64,000 nt of DNA from Pyrocephalus nanus (lineage: Eukaryota; Chordata; Aves; Passeriformes; Tyrannidae). Numbering within the stretch: the stretch's first letter is position 1; each line of letters starts with the position of its first letter. Below the pieces are notes generated by a model, which worked only from the letters and a program-made list of their open reading frames with translations, did no database searches and was not told the DNA's origin. Positions 11,237 through 24,624 of the stretch are shown here, piece after piece. Both the position numbers and the translations under genes were made by a program. Location of the stretch: NCBI GenBank assembly GCA_038380795.1, contig CM076262.1, positions 71,382,629-71,446,628 of the forward strand, written 5' to 3'.

Positions 11237-14200
11237 TATATATTTATATGCCATCATAATCAGCACTATATTTTCCTGAGTTTTAGTAATCTTAAACATT
11301 TCTGTGGAAGTAAAGCGTTTACATGTTTTTATTTCTCGGTCGCTCTCAGCAGGTTTGTGAGGCAAGGCTGAATAAACCCTTTGTGAGAAGACAGGACTGT
11401 GCTATTTACACCATTTTCCAGGTTATGATACAGAGGCAGAATTGGGCAGGGGGTTTGTTAGCACTGGGGGAACTCTGGAGTTTTCTTTTCTGAATTTGAA
11501 AGGCCTGCTTGTTTGGTCCTTCTGTGTTTCTGTATTAATGTTCAACAGCAAGAAGAGAGGGGAGAACTGGAGAAAGGCTAAGAGTTTCTTTAATTTACAA
11601 ACCAGGCAGAAAACTATCATTAACAATCAGAAAGGCAAAGATTTCAATTGAAAAAGGGATAAAAATTATATGATAAGATGGCTGTTGTCAAATTCAGGCA
11701 GCGGGGCCCTTTTCCCCATTTTCCTTCACCTTCCTATTGGTGCATACCACTAAGATTTAAATAATAATTAAAAAGTCCAGTGCTTGTACTCCTGGACATT
11801 GGATTGGAGCTGGATAACTCAAACAAAAAACCAAATTAAAATGAAGGATGATGGCAAGTTTGAAAGGAAAGGATTGTTAACTGAATGCAAGTGTGATAAA
11901 TGTGAAGAGTCACAGCCACATTATTACATCAGCTCTGGTCTTTGTGCAAAGCTAAGGGCTTGTATGTTCTATAACTTGTGGCTTTTATGAAGTGCCAGTC
12001 AACCAAAAGACAAATTGCTGCATGACACCAGTGCTTTCTAATAGTGTGTGCCTTGAAAAATATTACGAAGCAAGTTCTTGTTTTCAATTAACTCTCTAAG
12101 TGAAAAGATAAGTGGAGACAGAAGAATCATCACTCCATTGACCAGTTCACTAGAGATTAATTTTCAAATAGGCTTAGGACTATTGACCATAGCACAAATC
12201 ACAGGAAAAATTAGTGGCTAGACAATCTTTCACACTCCATTTATCCTCTTGCACTGGGTTTAAGATTCAGTCACAGAAACCAGATCCTCTAAGATTTTGA
12301 GGACACAGAAAAAAACCGGACTTTTTCCTCCCCTTTGACCCCAGAAACAGGTTTTCCATTAGTTTTCCTATCCTCAGTGTCCTTCACTCACTGAAACAAA
12401 GCCACTTTTACTTTCTCAAGAGCGAGAAAGGCATTATGTGTAATTTAGTTAGCACATCGACAATACAGCTAAGTATCTTTCTGAACAAATATACCCCATT
12501 TTAGAGATGGAGCAGTTCCATGGCCTTTGCCTCCTGACACATCCTCGAGCAGGGAGAGCAAGAAGAGACATTTCACATGGCACAGGATGAGTTATGAGGA
12601 GCCAAAGACTGGGATATGGGATGTACACAGGGAAAGTTTAGTCTCAGTTTCAGGAAAGATGTTCTGTCAGCTGTCGTATTATTGATTAGTTTCTAAGGAG
12701 AAATCATGAGGGCAGGATTTTTTAAAACCAAATGGGGCAAAAATTGAGAAAATTCACAATCAAAACCACTTCCAAACTGGCTCCTGCACGAACAACCAAG
12801 GTTCCTGCTGGGTTTTTCATTCCCACAGCTCCATGCACCTGGCTAGGAGCAGAGGAGACTGTTATCCATATTTTGCTTCTATGAGGAAGCTGAGAGGCAG
12901 CCAAGAGAAGAGGTTTACTTGAAATGGGACACAGGAATGGGCTGACTCAGTCCTCTGGTATCCCATCCCAAATCCTTTCCACTGGCTTGCAGTTCCTGCT
13001 CTCCTGCCTGACCTATTCATCAGGAAAGCCTGTAATGAGAGAACACTCCCAGCATGTGAGGCAGTACAAAGGAAAAAAACATTATACAGAGGGAGATTAG
13101 ACTTTGATGTGATGCTGGAAACTTCCACTTTCCTCTGGATTAAGCACTTTGTTGCCATTTCTTTCAACAAATAAACAAGGCAGATGTGGCGTTATTTACC
13201 AAGTAAGGAAGTCTCCATAAAACATTCCCCAGATTTGAAGTAACCATGTTTTTCAATGGAATATTTAACCCCCCCAAAAAAAACCCTGGCACACAGCATC
13301 TTTCCTTAAGTCTAGGCAAGAGGCACACATTTATTTCCAGTAATTTATCCTCCTCTGGATGTCTCATGTGCTGTTTCTCCTGCAGAGGAAGGGCAGTCAG
13401 GCTGCTGTTGTTACAGAGGTAGGGGATGCTAAAAAAGACCAGAGAAGGGAGCAGAATTTTTGACAGCTCTTCAGACTTCAGTGGAATTCAGAGATGCATT
13501 CAGAGATGCACCTTAGCCAACTGGGGAAAAAAAAGGCCTGGAACAGGGAACCAGAAATATGGAAGAGATAAAACAGGACATTTACAGGAAATGTATGTCC
13601 AAGAATTACAGTCCCTTCAAACCTAAGGCTAACTGAGCACTGGCACAGGTTGTGTTTCTTTGTGTGATCAGCAGGGTTTCTGGAAAGGCATGTTTTTACT
13701 TCTATCTTCACAGATAAAACAGCATCCAATCCTCTCAAGGGGTATATCTGGAAAAACATGAATCCTGGCAGCCAGATGGCCATTTTCAGTGACTCTCAAG
13801 GGCTTCCCAAAAGACTCCTGAGCTCACATTTTTTATTATCTTAAGTGTGACCTAAATATTCCTGTGATCTTCTCAGAAATAGTATTGTGATTTCTCCCTT
13901 ATTTAGTTTTAAAAAAAAAGCCTTTCTCTCATTCTTCATTGGTTCAGGACTAGCTTTCACTAGTCCCGATTTTACAGCTGAAAATGGGTATCGTGGCTCC
14001 CAAAATTTGCAGATTACAGGATGGAAAGGAGGTGGAATGAAAAAAAAAATACATTCTTTCCCCACTTCTGTTTCTATAGCTGGAGGCTTCTTTCCAGTCA
14101 AAGCCTGGCATGGCCAGGTTTTCTCATCCTAGGGATCTCGAGGGTGTTGTGCTCCAGCAGCCTGCAGGCCAGAGACCTCACACTCAGTGCTGTGCTGGAG

Positions 14201-15139
14201 GAGGCTGCTGATTTTCCTGCAGCCTGAGGACTCCACTTGAGAGCCTTTACAGCACCAAACATTGGCTCACTTGCCATCTGCTCCCTCCCAACCTGGAAGG
14301 GAGGATTCTGGGTTCCTGCTGGGCATCAGTTCCGTGCAGTGGGACTTGTGCAGCACATCACTGCTGTGCTCTCAGCTCTTCTTCAGTCCTGAAAGCTTTT
14401 CATCAGTCATCTTGGAGGGAGGGGGGGGAGAAACCTCAAACCTCTCTATTCACATTCTCAAGGTGGGTTTTCCAGCCTGATGCAAGCTTTGGATCTGCAC
14501 TTCTGGACATTTGGGCCATTTACTGCTGGGGTGTCGAGAAATGGGTTTAGAATCCTGATTTTTGGTTTCTAACTTCAAATAAGGTGTCTTTTTGGCTTTA
14601 GTGCAAGGCACCTGACATCAAACAGTCTTGGCAAAACTGGAAGAATAGGGTCTGACAGCCTCCTCGAGGTTCTTTGGAAAATCCAAGTTATCTAAACCGA
14701 TTTTTTGTCTCTCTCAAAGGGATCCTTGAGTGGTTTTTTTGCATGAAACTGTGGGAGATTAATCTCTGAGCTATTCTGCACATAATGCTCTTTTATTGTT
14801 AGCCAAAGAGTGCCAGTCTTTCTCTCAGATGATCAGTGTCCAATGTTGTTGGACAGGTAGATGTGCAAGGATAGAGACAGCCAGCCCTGGGGTAGGGTTA
14901 GTTAGGCACAACTTTTTTTGCTGAGGCTGAATTCTTTTCTCCTCCTGTGAGGTGACTGCTTTGCAGTCATGTTGTTTTTTGAGCACACTTGGTATTGCCG
15001 AATCAAGCCTCTCATGATAGATTCCGAAATCTCTCACTGAACGCACATCCAAAAAAAATTATCCCCTTTCTGCTGACAGTCTAGGGCCAGATAGGGCAGG
15101 AGTGGAAGGAGAGATAATTCAATACCCCAATTCAATAAG

Positions 15140-15300
15140 GTGTTTGGTTTGTGTGTTTTTTTGTGTGTTTTTTTTGTTTTTGTTTTTGTTTGATTTGGTT
15201 TTGTTTGTTTGTTTTGGATTGGTTTTGGTTTTGGTTTGGTTTTGGTTTGGTGGTGGTTTTTTTTTTGTTTGTTTGTTTTTTTTTTTTTTTTTTAATTTTA
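15140..15300. repeat. G/T low-complexity tract
   Basis: An uninterrupted TTTTG/TTTGG/GTTTG-type simple sequence ends in a run of about 18 T. It creates long false open frames rich in F, L, V and C on one strand and K, Q, N and T on the other. Confidence 0.85.
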
Positions 15301-15716
15301 AGGTATTTAAAAGCAATTTCCAAAATTCTTATTTCTACATCCTGCACATATGCCCTTGTCCAGTCCTGGCTCCTCTCTGATATGCTGATTAGCAGTGAGG
15401 AGTGCTGAGGTCTCAGGAACTGACTTTTTATGCAGTGTGGCAGAATTTCCCCACGTTCAGAGCAAAAAGAGAGTGCAGTGGACAGATGCACTGGCTGCTT
15501 TCCTCTTCATTTCTGATTTTGAGAAAACTGATTTTTTTTTTTGGAAGTTAGGCTGCCTTATTCAGACAACTGCTTGGATATCTCCCCGCTTTCCATACAC
15601 ATCTACGAGCATGTCTCCTCAAAGTTTTTTATTTTTCAGTCTGAAAATGTGGGTTGTTGGTAGAGCATAAGTTACAGCATGCTGGAATATGTAGGTCAGG
15701 AAAGCTGTACCAAGAA

Positions 15717-15760
15717 AAGAAAAAAAAAAAAGAAAAAAAAAAAAAAAAAGAAAAAAAAAA
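15717..15760. repeat. A-rich tract
   Basis: Runs of A broken by single G residues, followed by TTTT. It could be a retroposed poly(A) tail, but no retroposon body is recognisable upstream. Confidence 0.85.
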
Positions 15761-18700
15761 TTTTACAATGGCTTCCAGCAGGAAAAGGCCACACTGGGAT
15801 TTGGGCTTTTGAACGAGATATCCTCTCCTGATCCAAGTGCCCTGGCTGAGATGCCCAGCAGTTTGCAGCCAAGAATAACAGGGAGATCAGAGAAGGGGAA
15901 AGGGGGAGAAGGGGAGGGCAAGGGGTCTGACCAGCTCACATGACCCTCCACAAGAGACTTATAAAAAGGGCTGGTACCAGCTCATTTTTCATGGCTTTTA
16001 ATCCCTCCTGCTCATGATGCTGAGCCAAGGGGTTTTCTGGAGAATCTGAGTCACAAGGCCTTGCAGCTGGAAAGAGAGAATTGATAGCCAGTGGCTCAGC
16101 AGGCACAACCAGGTCTGGAGAGCTGGGAGGGGAGCAGCACAGCCACTGCTTTTTAACCACCACAGTTGTCTTTGAGGGAATGGAGGAGCAGTGGGAGGAA
16201 CACGCCGAAAATATTAGGAAGACAGGAGTAGTCCTTATGTCACTGTTTATGGTGCTCTCCCAGGAGCTCTGGGAGCAGAGGATTTTTGTAGGGAGGGTTG
16301 TGCATGCACGGGGAGCTGGTGGTGTGATTTCACAGTAGGCTTAGCCAGAGGCTTGTTGGACAGCAAGGAGATCTCATATGGAGTTTGGTGTCCCAGCTTG
16401 TGTTTGCCTGTCTTTTTGGTTTTACTTAGAAATGATATAGTAGTTTTTGGGTTTTATGAAGGTGTAAAAGAAAGAGATTTGGGGAAGAAGAGGATTTGTG
16501 AACTACTGAGGCAGACAGGCTTCTCTCCTCATCTCCAGCCCATGCAGTATTTTATAGGGAAAGGGTTTTTGCTGGAACTTGACTGGAGTCCTGTCCCTTG
16601 TGCTGCCAAGTGCGATATCTGAGCAGGAGAAGGGAGGAGCAAAGAGAGATGCTTTGCCCTGGCTCAGCCTCAGTGCATTCCCTCACAGCATGGGCTGGGC
16701 TTCCTTTAGGCAGGAGAGCATTAAAGCTGTTTAGAATAAAACACAAAGCTCTTCCCCAGTTCCAGTTGCTTTTTCATGTCTTTCAGTACTTCATTCGAGT
16801 GTTTCACAGTAGATGCTGATGAGGGACAAGAGGTGCCTATGTCCTGTTACATCCTGCTCTCTCTGTCTGACACTCCAGAGCCTTCTTTTCTCATGTCCTT
16901 TTCTCAGGATAGGTGGCAAGCAAAAGCTATTGTAATATTTAACTCTTGTTAATCCTAACAGGAGTTGCCTGCATGAATGACTTTATCATATAAGTGGGAA
17001 GAACGTCTCTTTTGGTGTTAGTCAGGACACGTCTCCTCTCAATCCTCCCTGCAGACTGATGTGTACAGCTGGTTTCTTTCGAATTAATTCATCTAATTAA
17101 TTCAGCACCTGATGAGGGATATCTTATGCTGTGCTGGGAAAGGACAGTTCCACATTGGCACAGACCTTTCTAGAGCCCTCTCTTATCGACAGATGTTTTG
17201 GACTGACTGTCCCAAACACCAAGTCCCAAGAGCTCAAGCAGTTCCTTCTCCTGGCTGCATCCTTGCATCACTAAATCCCTTCAAAATGTGGATCCAAATC
17301 AGAAAGCAGGACAAAGGCACCTAAATCACTGAGAGATTGTTTGGAAATGTTAATTTGTGTTAGCAGTCTGTGGCTAAATGAATCTGTCCTAGGATATATG
17401 GAGAGGATTTGCCTCTCCAGGCTGTTTTACAAGTCGGGAAGGAAAAGTGACCTTAAGGTGATGGACTGATAATGGTGTAAAGCTGTAGTAAAATGGAGTT
17501 GAACATCCAAGCCTGCATCAAATTCCTTTGACTGCCTGGCTTTCCATTAAAAACCATAACAAGCAGAAATAACGTGCAGAAAAGAAATGCAGATTCTCAA
17601 ACTCTGACAAAACTAAAGGCAACATCGGGGTGGGGGGAACCCAAATATATTATCAGAATATCCTAAAAATGCATTAAAATGGAAGCCACGGTCATCAAGT
17701 AGTCTGGTAGTGTGCATATGCATTTGTATATTCATCTGCAAATAACCATGTCTTCCAGTGTTGAACGTGAGCATAACAGAATGACAGTGTCGTGTCCGGG
17801 CTGAGCTGTCATCATAACTCCAACCACTCTACTGGCAGTCCATCCTGAAAGGCCTGATTTTGAACCCTTCATTACACCCAAGTGTCTTCTGAATTTCAGT
17901 GCAGCCAATCACGTGCTTATGAATTAACCACAAATAATGTGCGTTTTGGCAAGCTTGGAGCCCAGTTATTTACCATAAGGAAACTGGTCCATAGAATCTT
18001 GTTCAAACAAGGGTTAATAACTCTGGAATAACTGTTTTCCATCTGCTCCACGTGAAGGTGGGAGAATTCTACAATGCAAAGCTGTGGAAAGATCAAGCTG
18101 ACTCGATTTTCCTGTGTTTCATTAAATTAGATTTCTCAGGTCTCTTTAAGAGCAGCAAGGAAAATACTGCAAGATGGCAGGGCAGGGGATGTCTGATGCC
18201 TCCAGCTGTGATGTGTCAGTAGTCAGCAGCTGTGAATCTTGCCTCCTGGTATGACTTTTCAGCGTTATCTACAGCCCCACCTGAGCGTAGTTGCATCATC
18301 ATCTGCAGTTCCCACGTGGTATAACAGCGTGGAAAGCCCCTACACGCCCAGCCACGTGTCTGGCTGCTGGGGAACGTGTGCCAACAATGGGAATGATGTG
18401 TCTGGGATCCTCTGCACTGAACCTAACCTGATATCCTTCAGGTGCACTAAATACTGATTTATACTACTGTAAAAGTGTGAGGAATTGGTTTGCTCATCCA
18501 AGGGCTGAAAATTTTCGGAAAGCACGGTAATTGCAGCCAGCCTGGAAACACCACGATACAAAATTTTGCTACAGCGTTCCAGCATTTACAAAGCAAATTT
18601 CCAGTTCATCAGTGCAAATGGCTCAGCCTCTCTGGGTTTTAAAAGCAGTTTCACTCATCGTAGTTTAGATCATAGGTCTGCTGTTTTACACCAAGCTAAC

Positions 18701-19743
18701 TGTGAAAGTGGTAACTTTTTTTCCAAATGCCAAAGAAATTCAGGTTGGGTCAGAGTTCTGAACGAAGCTTTGGATTAATTTGACGTAAAGCAGGTGAGTT
18801 GAAGCGGTCTAATCAGTGAGTCTTTCCTGGTCCCTCTCCTTTAGGCTGGAGTGCATTTGGAACTGCTCGTGAGGGACCTGGGGGCCTGGCAGCTTTGGCA
18901 GGGGACTGAGGAGCAGCTCGAACAGGCTGCCACAATCTCTGCAAAGAGCGTGGCCACAGCTACCAGAGAATGTAAGTACACACCCTGAGGGCTGCACTGC
19001 TTAAATATCTGAATATGTAGGTGGTAGCATTGCTAGTTTGGTTGCACTGCTGAACAAAGTCAGGAAAGAGGTCTGAAGTTAGTGGTGACAGCCACGGGTA
19101 TTTCTGCAGACACACAGGCTCCTCGGGAGGTGTTTGTGAGAGGGCAGGAGATGTCAAGGGAGCAGAAACTCCTCCTGTGGTTTGCAGTGTGGTAGTTCGT
19201 AGCCATCACCAGGAGGTCCTGGGCAACCAAAAGCTCGTCCAGAGAGTGATCCCACAGCCATGAGCTGCTCTTGCCAGGCCAAGGGAGAGTCAAGGGAACC
19301 CACTTCCCTCTAGTTTTGTTTTTTTTTTTTTTTGTCTTCTACAGAGAAAATCTCTAAACAATACTTCCTCAAAGCAAGCAGTTAACGTGAGGTGTGTGCC
19401 AGCAGCTGCTCCTGGCACCTGGGAATGTTAGAAACCAGCAGCCACTGGCCAGTGGTGCCATCCTTCTCTACATTTCTCTGCACTGACCCGTTAAATTATT
19501 TTGTTTCTGTCGGTGCTGACTCTTTCCCCACCAGGAGCTCCTGGGAAAAATTTCCAGCGGCAGGTGGAAAAGAAATTGAGATTCCGTTAGGATGGAATGG
19601 GATGTGAAGCAAAAAAATTACCCCTTCAACAGGGTAATTTTGTAATAACAAAAGTGATTTATGAAAAAAACCCACCAATTTTAGGCTTCTCATCCTGCAG
19701 TGAGCTCAAGGTTTACCCTGCAGAGTAAATCTCTGCAAACCCT

Positions 19744-19745
<2 letters not shown>

Positions 19746-19776
<31 letters not shown>
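19746..19776. repeat. T(31) homopolymer
   Basis: A run of 31 T. On the minus strand it would be a poly(A) tract. I cannot identify a retroposed body on either side. Confidence 0.85.
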
Positions 19777-19777
<1 letters not shown>

Positions 19778-21404
19778 ACAATAGCAAGACACAAGAACTC
19801 AAATTCACTTCTCATCAGCTCTCGGACAATGAATGTATTTCTTTCTTTCCTTCCTTCTGTTTTCCCTACTCTGAAAGGAGCAAGCTTGCCAGGAAGATGT
19901 AGATACATCTGCCTGCAGTTGGAACAGGGCTGAAACACAAGTGAGAATGTCCTGGGGCAATCTGCATGACTTCAGCTCGAATTTCTATCCAAGGAGGTGG
20001 GGTAAAGTCTGCTTTCATGTCACTGTGATGAGATTAGAGGGCAGGAAAGGTGTCAATTAGCAGCCACCTTAAACAGTTTTGGCGTTTTTCCTTTATAAGG
20101 CAACAAAATTGAAACCTCTGGGTTCCAATATTTCTCATTAGTATGAAAATTAACTAAAAGTGGGCATCTATGTTTTTTCTCTGCTGGCGGATGGAATAAC
20201 AGGTTAGGAGTGTAGCTGACAGTGTGATGCCTCAATGCCATGCAAACCAAATTTTCCTTGGAAGTGAGTTCAGGAGATTTTTTTCAGTGCTTTCCTAGGG
20301 GAAACAGATTAACCTCATTTCACTGAGAGTGGAACAGTGAGGTGACAAAACGGTGTCCCCAGCAAAGGTGTGAGTGCCCAGGGAAGCTGGGAGAGGAACT
20401 CAGCTGGGAAATGAATCCTTGGACTGGACCTCAGCTGTCCTCTGCTTACCTAAAGGAGCCTGGGGAAAGGTCTGGTCCTTCTGTTTTCTGTGTAAATGGC
20501 AGGTTGTGTGGGAGCTGAAGGTGAAGGGAGTGAATCCATAGTATTTCGTATTTTCCCAACGATTACCCATCCTCTTTGCACACACAGTTTGTAAAGTATA
20601 TTGTGTTCTTTACAACTCATCCCTCAAAAGGGAGCAAGCCCCTGAGTGATGGGAGTAGAGGGGGAAGGTAAGAAAACAGTGTAAATAACGAGGTATTTTC
20701 TTATTCCCAGTGTCAAGGAGGCTAATCCTGAGCTACTTGGGGTAGGGATCCCATGATGTAAGGGGGATTTTTCCTTCAGCAAAAAAAAAAAAAAAAAAAC
20801 AGAGTTCAGATTTTTCCTTTGGTGTAAACAAATATATGGGGGAATTTCCAGAATCAGTAGTAGCAGGCATTGTGGAGCTGAGCAATTTTCTCTGTCAGGA
20901 AGATAATATCTAAATGGTCTAATTATAGCTACAGCTCAGCAGAAAAGGGGAATCCCCACTCTATAGTAGCTGCTGCAAAGTTTCAGGGGCTGAACCGTGA
21001 CCTGCTTGTTTATTTATGTTTACTACAAGCCTGTAAAACTACAAACTTTCCTGTGGTTGAAAAAAAAAATAAAAAAATCCTCCCTGGCTGACCCATCCAT
21101 TCTCTGTCCCGTGTTGAGGAAAATCTACATGAGGAGCAGATTGCAGCTCACAATTTCCACGAGCACACCTGTGGCCTCGGGAAGCTGAGGATCCCAGAAA
21201 TACTGACCATGCTGTGCCTCCTCCACTGGACAGACAGAAGGTTTTGAGGGCTTCCTCAGGCCCTCAGAGATCTGCAGTTGTACAAGAGAGGCTCCTCTGC
21301 TTGGCTGCACTTGAAAGCTGCCCTAATGCAGCTGCAGTGGATGGGGTGGGACAATTCTCTTGTGTAGGCAAGAGGAAGGAAGGTGCAGTAGCAAGAGAAT
21401 TGTA

Positions 21405-21532
21405 TCTTGCATTAGGAGAGTCACTGGGTGATCTTGGACAAGTCACATCCAAGTTTCTGTTCCCCATCCAAACAAAAATGGGTAAAAGGACTGCCCTGCC
21501 TCACAGGAGTGCTGTCAGGATAAATACAGCAG
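21405..21532 (+). repeat. ancient MIR/L3-type retroposon fragment
   Basis: The segment follows the old amniote MIR/L3 core: GTCACTGGGTGATCTTGGAC, AAGTCACATCCAAGTTTCTG, TCCCCATCC, AAAAATGGGTAAAAGGACTG, CCTGCCTCACAGG, then TGCTGTCAGGATAAATACAG. The MIR consensus has the same order (GTGACCTTGGGCAAGTCACT, CAGTTTCCTCATCTGTAAAA, CCTCATAGGGTTGTTGTGAG, GATTAAAT). Divergence is high, as expected for such an old element. Confidence 0.6.
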
Positions 21533-21929
21533 AGAGGGGTGGCACAGCACATTTATCCTGACAACTTCATTAGAAAGGCCTGAAATCCAGTGGTCACACA
21601 AACCCTGAGTGCATCACAAGAGTTCAGCTCTCCTACAGCATCTTTTCTGAGTGAATTCCAAACGACTCACCAGACGTCACTTACTTAAAGGTTCATTATT
21701 GTCTCTTTGGTGTTTAGTTTTTGGGACTGCTGTGTGTTTTTCATTGCAGCTAGCTGGGATAGTTTTTTTGCTTATATATTTTGAGGAGAGGATAAAGAGC
21801 CTGGTTAGAAGGGTTAGGCTCAAAAATTTTGTAGATAGGTTTTCACCTTTAGGACTTTATTGCAGAGCTGTCACAGGCTTAAATCTAGATGTTGTCCTTA
21901 ACTCTAAGGTTTCCACACATGAGATTCCC

Positions 21930-22078
21930 CACCAGCTGGGACAGCCCTCTTCTGGACAGCACCAAGCCTGCCAGAGCTCAAGAAGCATTTGGATGACACT
22001 CTCAGGAACATGGTTTGACTCTTTGGGGATGGCCTTGTGCAGAGCTAAGGGTTGGGCTTCATGATCCTCACGGATCAA
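21930..22078 (+). repeat. CR1 LINE 3' fragment
   Basis: CR1-type text: CTCAAGAAGCATTTGGATGA, CACTCTCAGGAACATGGTTT, GGGATGGCCTTGTGCAGAGC, GGGTTGGGCTTCATGATCCT. The terminal ATTCT repeats are missing. It accounts for the 3' half of the 137-codon open frame at 21,651-22,064, which is therefore not a gene. Confidence 0.75.
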
Positions 22079-22089
22079 GGAGAAGGGAA

Positions 22090-24620
22090 AAACAAACTCT
22101 TTTTATATCTCCTCCCCCATCTGAACTTCCTCTTTCTCGACCAGTACTGCAAACAAAATTATCAGAAGCATCGTGTTGGCAGTATTTTTAGTAAACAGCA
22201 AGAGACTCACGTGAACTTGTTCCTCCTTCTCCTTGCCCCCTGTACACACAACAGACTCCAGAGTTTTCTGAGCAGAACCTTTTGAGGTTCCCCTATTTTT
22301 GCCCTCTAGACAAAACAGCTTGACTGAAGAGGCAGCTGCTTTTCAGGTCCAGGGAATAATTCCCCCACTGCATGCTACTGCCAGGTTAGGATTCTTGGAG
22401 TTTCAGGGATTGTCTTGCTTTTGGGTCATGAATGGCTCAATACACAATAGCTGGCAAAGGAAGAGGATGAAAAATTCACAGAGGAATACAGAAAAAAAAA
22501 ATTTAGAAAGCATGTTTATTAATAAGGAATGTTCCCAAAGGTTTCCAAATTGTCCAAAAATAGGCACACACATTCCTAAGGACAGTGCAAATGTGGGTGG
22601 CGAGATCCTTCTGCTACTGTTTGGGGAGAAATAGGGAGGGAGGTGGAAAACAAGTTTGAAAAGGTACTTTCATTTAGTTATCTGGCTTGGCTCAAGCAAG
22701 GGAAACGCTATCAGCTTTTACTCTGCACCATTCCAGGAGCATTTCTACCAAAAGCTGTTTTTTTTTTAAGACTGGTTTGTACTTTGCCTTTGGCTGAGGT
22801 CTTTCTTGCTCTCAGCCCCACTGAAGGGAAAAGCTGGCTGGGCCAGCTCCTGCCTGGTGCTTCAGGAATACAGACCACACTGCTCCCTGTGACCTCTCTC
22901 CTCTGTTTCCTAAAATCCCTTTTTTTCCACATTTTGAGCTGCCACTTAAGCAGCATCTCTGGGTTTATAATTGTACCCTTTGTAATTGTTTCCTTGCAGC
23001 TCCTTCTCACTCATCTACTGTTCTCCATCCATCTCCCTTTGAAGTCAGTGGAGAGCTTTCCTTGATTTTAAGGTGAATCAGTCTAGTGCTTAAAAAACCC
23101 CATTATTTCCTCTCCCTTTTGGCCACGCTTTTCAAGGGATGTCTTCCTGCATTTCAGCAGAGTTTATCTGTATGAAACCTGCTGGGTTTGTTTTTCAGAG
23201 GCAGAAGGTGTTTATAAATCATGAACGTAGTCTGGGCTCAGTTAATTTGTTATTGTTTGCTTCATTTTTTTTTTTTTTTTTTTGGTATTTCATGTTCCCT
23301 TGTTAAATTTGTTTTGAACAAAGCAAAACAAAACCAAAAAAGTAATTACTGAGTATTTCCCCACATTTCCCAAACTTCCTTTTTGAGTCATTGTTTGTGT
23401 GCCCTCCCTGGGAACTTGGTTCTGAGCTCTTCTGGTTTCTTGCTGACACGGTCTGAAATATTTTGAAATCTGCAGGATAATTTAACTGAGGTACCTTTCT
23501 AGCCTGGCCTTGCATTTGGTATTAAATTAATTTATAAAACAAGCTATTAATTAATCTCTTGGGTAATTTCTGAAATAAATGTTCAATTCCTGTATCTGTG
23601 AATTCCAATAATTAGTATGGATTTTTCAAGAGCGGGCTATTTTTGCATTCTTTTGAGATATTCTTCATGTACAGTAATTAATTTTAAAAGAAATAATTAA
23701 AAAATCTTGGTTGTCCTTCCCTTTCAGGAGTAAGCAGGGTGACCATTAATAAACACAGGAATACTTGAAAATCACTGGTCAAACCTTGCTGAGTGAGGCA
23801 GAGGCAGTGCTGGGCAGGGCCTGCAGAGAAGGTTTATCCCTGGAGAGGAGATCCATTTGGAAAGACATCACTGTGGAAAGCTGGGCAGGATAAAACCCAC
23901 CAGTTCCTGTCTGCAATGGATCCTGTGACCTTATCAGGTTTTTTTTACAATATCTGGGGTTTCTTTCATTAGTCATGTTTTACATTCACAGAAAAACAGA
24001 TCTAGGACCAAGTAGTTCACATTTATGTGCTCTGTAAAATTAGCTGAGTACTCACTCTACACATAAATAAAGCATGTGCCTATGACACAAACTGAAACCA
24101 AATCCCAAATACTTCAGGTCCTGTCTTAGTATCTCTTCTTGGCCTGCCTAGCTGTCAAAAGTCTTTTTAAACAGATGAAATTTGCCATGTGCCTGGTTAC
24201 AGTTCTGGTTTCTCTATGCAAGCCTGGCTATCAAAACAGGCTGAGCAAGGCAGGTTATGCTTCAGGTCTCTTTGGCTTCTTAGCCCCCCCCGGAGCAGAT
24301 CTGGGGTTATAGGAACCTACCAGGAGCTAATCAGTCTGATTTTAGTGGATTCACCGTTTGATCCAAAGGGACAACACGAAGTGCAAATGGCAAGCAAAAT
24401 TATTAGTGTGTAATAAGAATAATTTAAGGAAAACAAAACCACCTCAAGTAGGCAGAGTAATAGGATAAAAGCTGAAATATAAGGTCTCTCACCACTGCTG
24501 TTTGTTTCTCAGAGCATCTGTTGGAGAGAAGAGCCCATGAAGAGCCAGTTGCCTTTACAATGAAGAGCAGCAAGGAGCAGTTTAGTCTGAGCAGGCAGCA
24601 CGGGTATATTATTAGTGTCA
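22090..24620. other. non-coding flank, no gene seen
   Basis: AT-rich DNA. The 140-codon open frame at 22,643-23,065 shows no recognisable domain and looks accidental. A T-run sits at 23,266-23,283. No exon or repeat family is supported. Confidence 0.5.
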
Positions 24621-24624
24621 CTGT

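Larger units (their letters stand above)
11240..21400. other. non-coding flank, no gene seen
   Basis: About 10 kb without a supportable exon. It contains T-rich and A-rich low-complexity tracts (listed separately). Open frames stay at or below about 120 codons and look random; those at 15,100-15,490 are by-products of a GTTTT-rich tract. No tRNA, snRNA or repeat-family signature was recognised. Confidence 0.55.

Noticed and set aside
15102..15491. Hydrophobic frame on plus strand and Lys/Gln/Asn-rich frame on minus strand
   Set aside because: Both are readings of the GTTTT simple repeat.
21651..22064. 137-codon plus-strand frame
   Set aside because: Its second half is a CR1 retroposon tail and the first half has no recognisable motif.
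22643..23065. 140-codon plus-strand frame with hydrophobic stretches
   Set aside because: Hydrophobicity comes from T-rich codons. No homology recognised, and no splice or promoter context.
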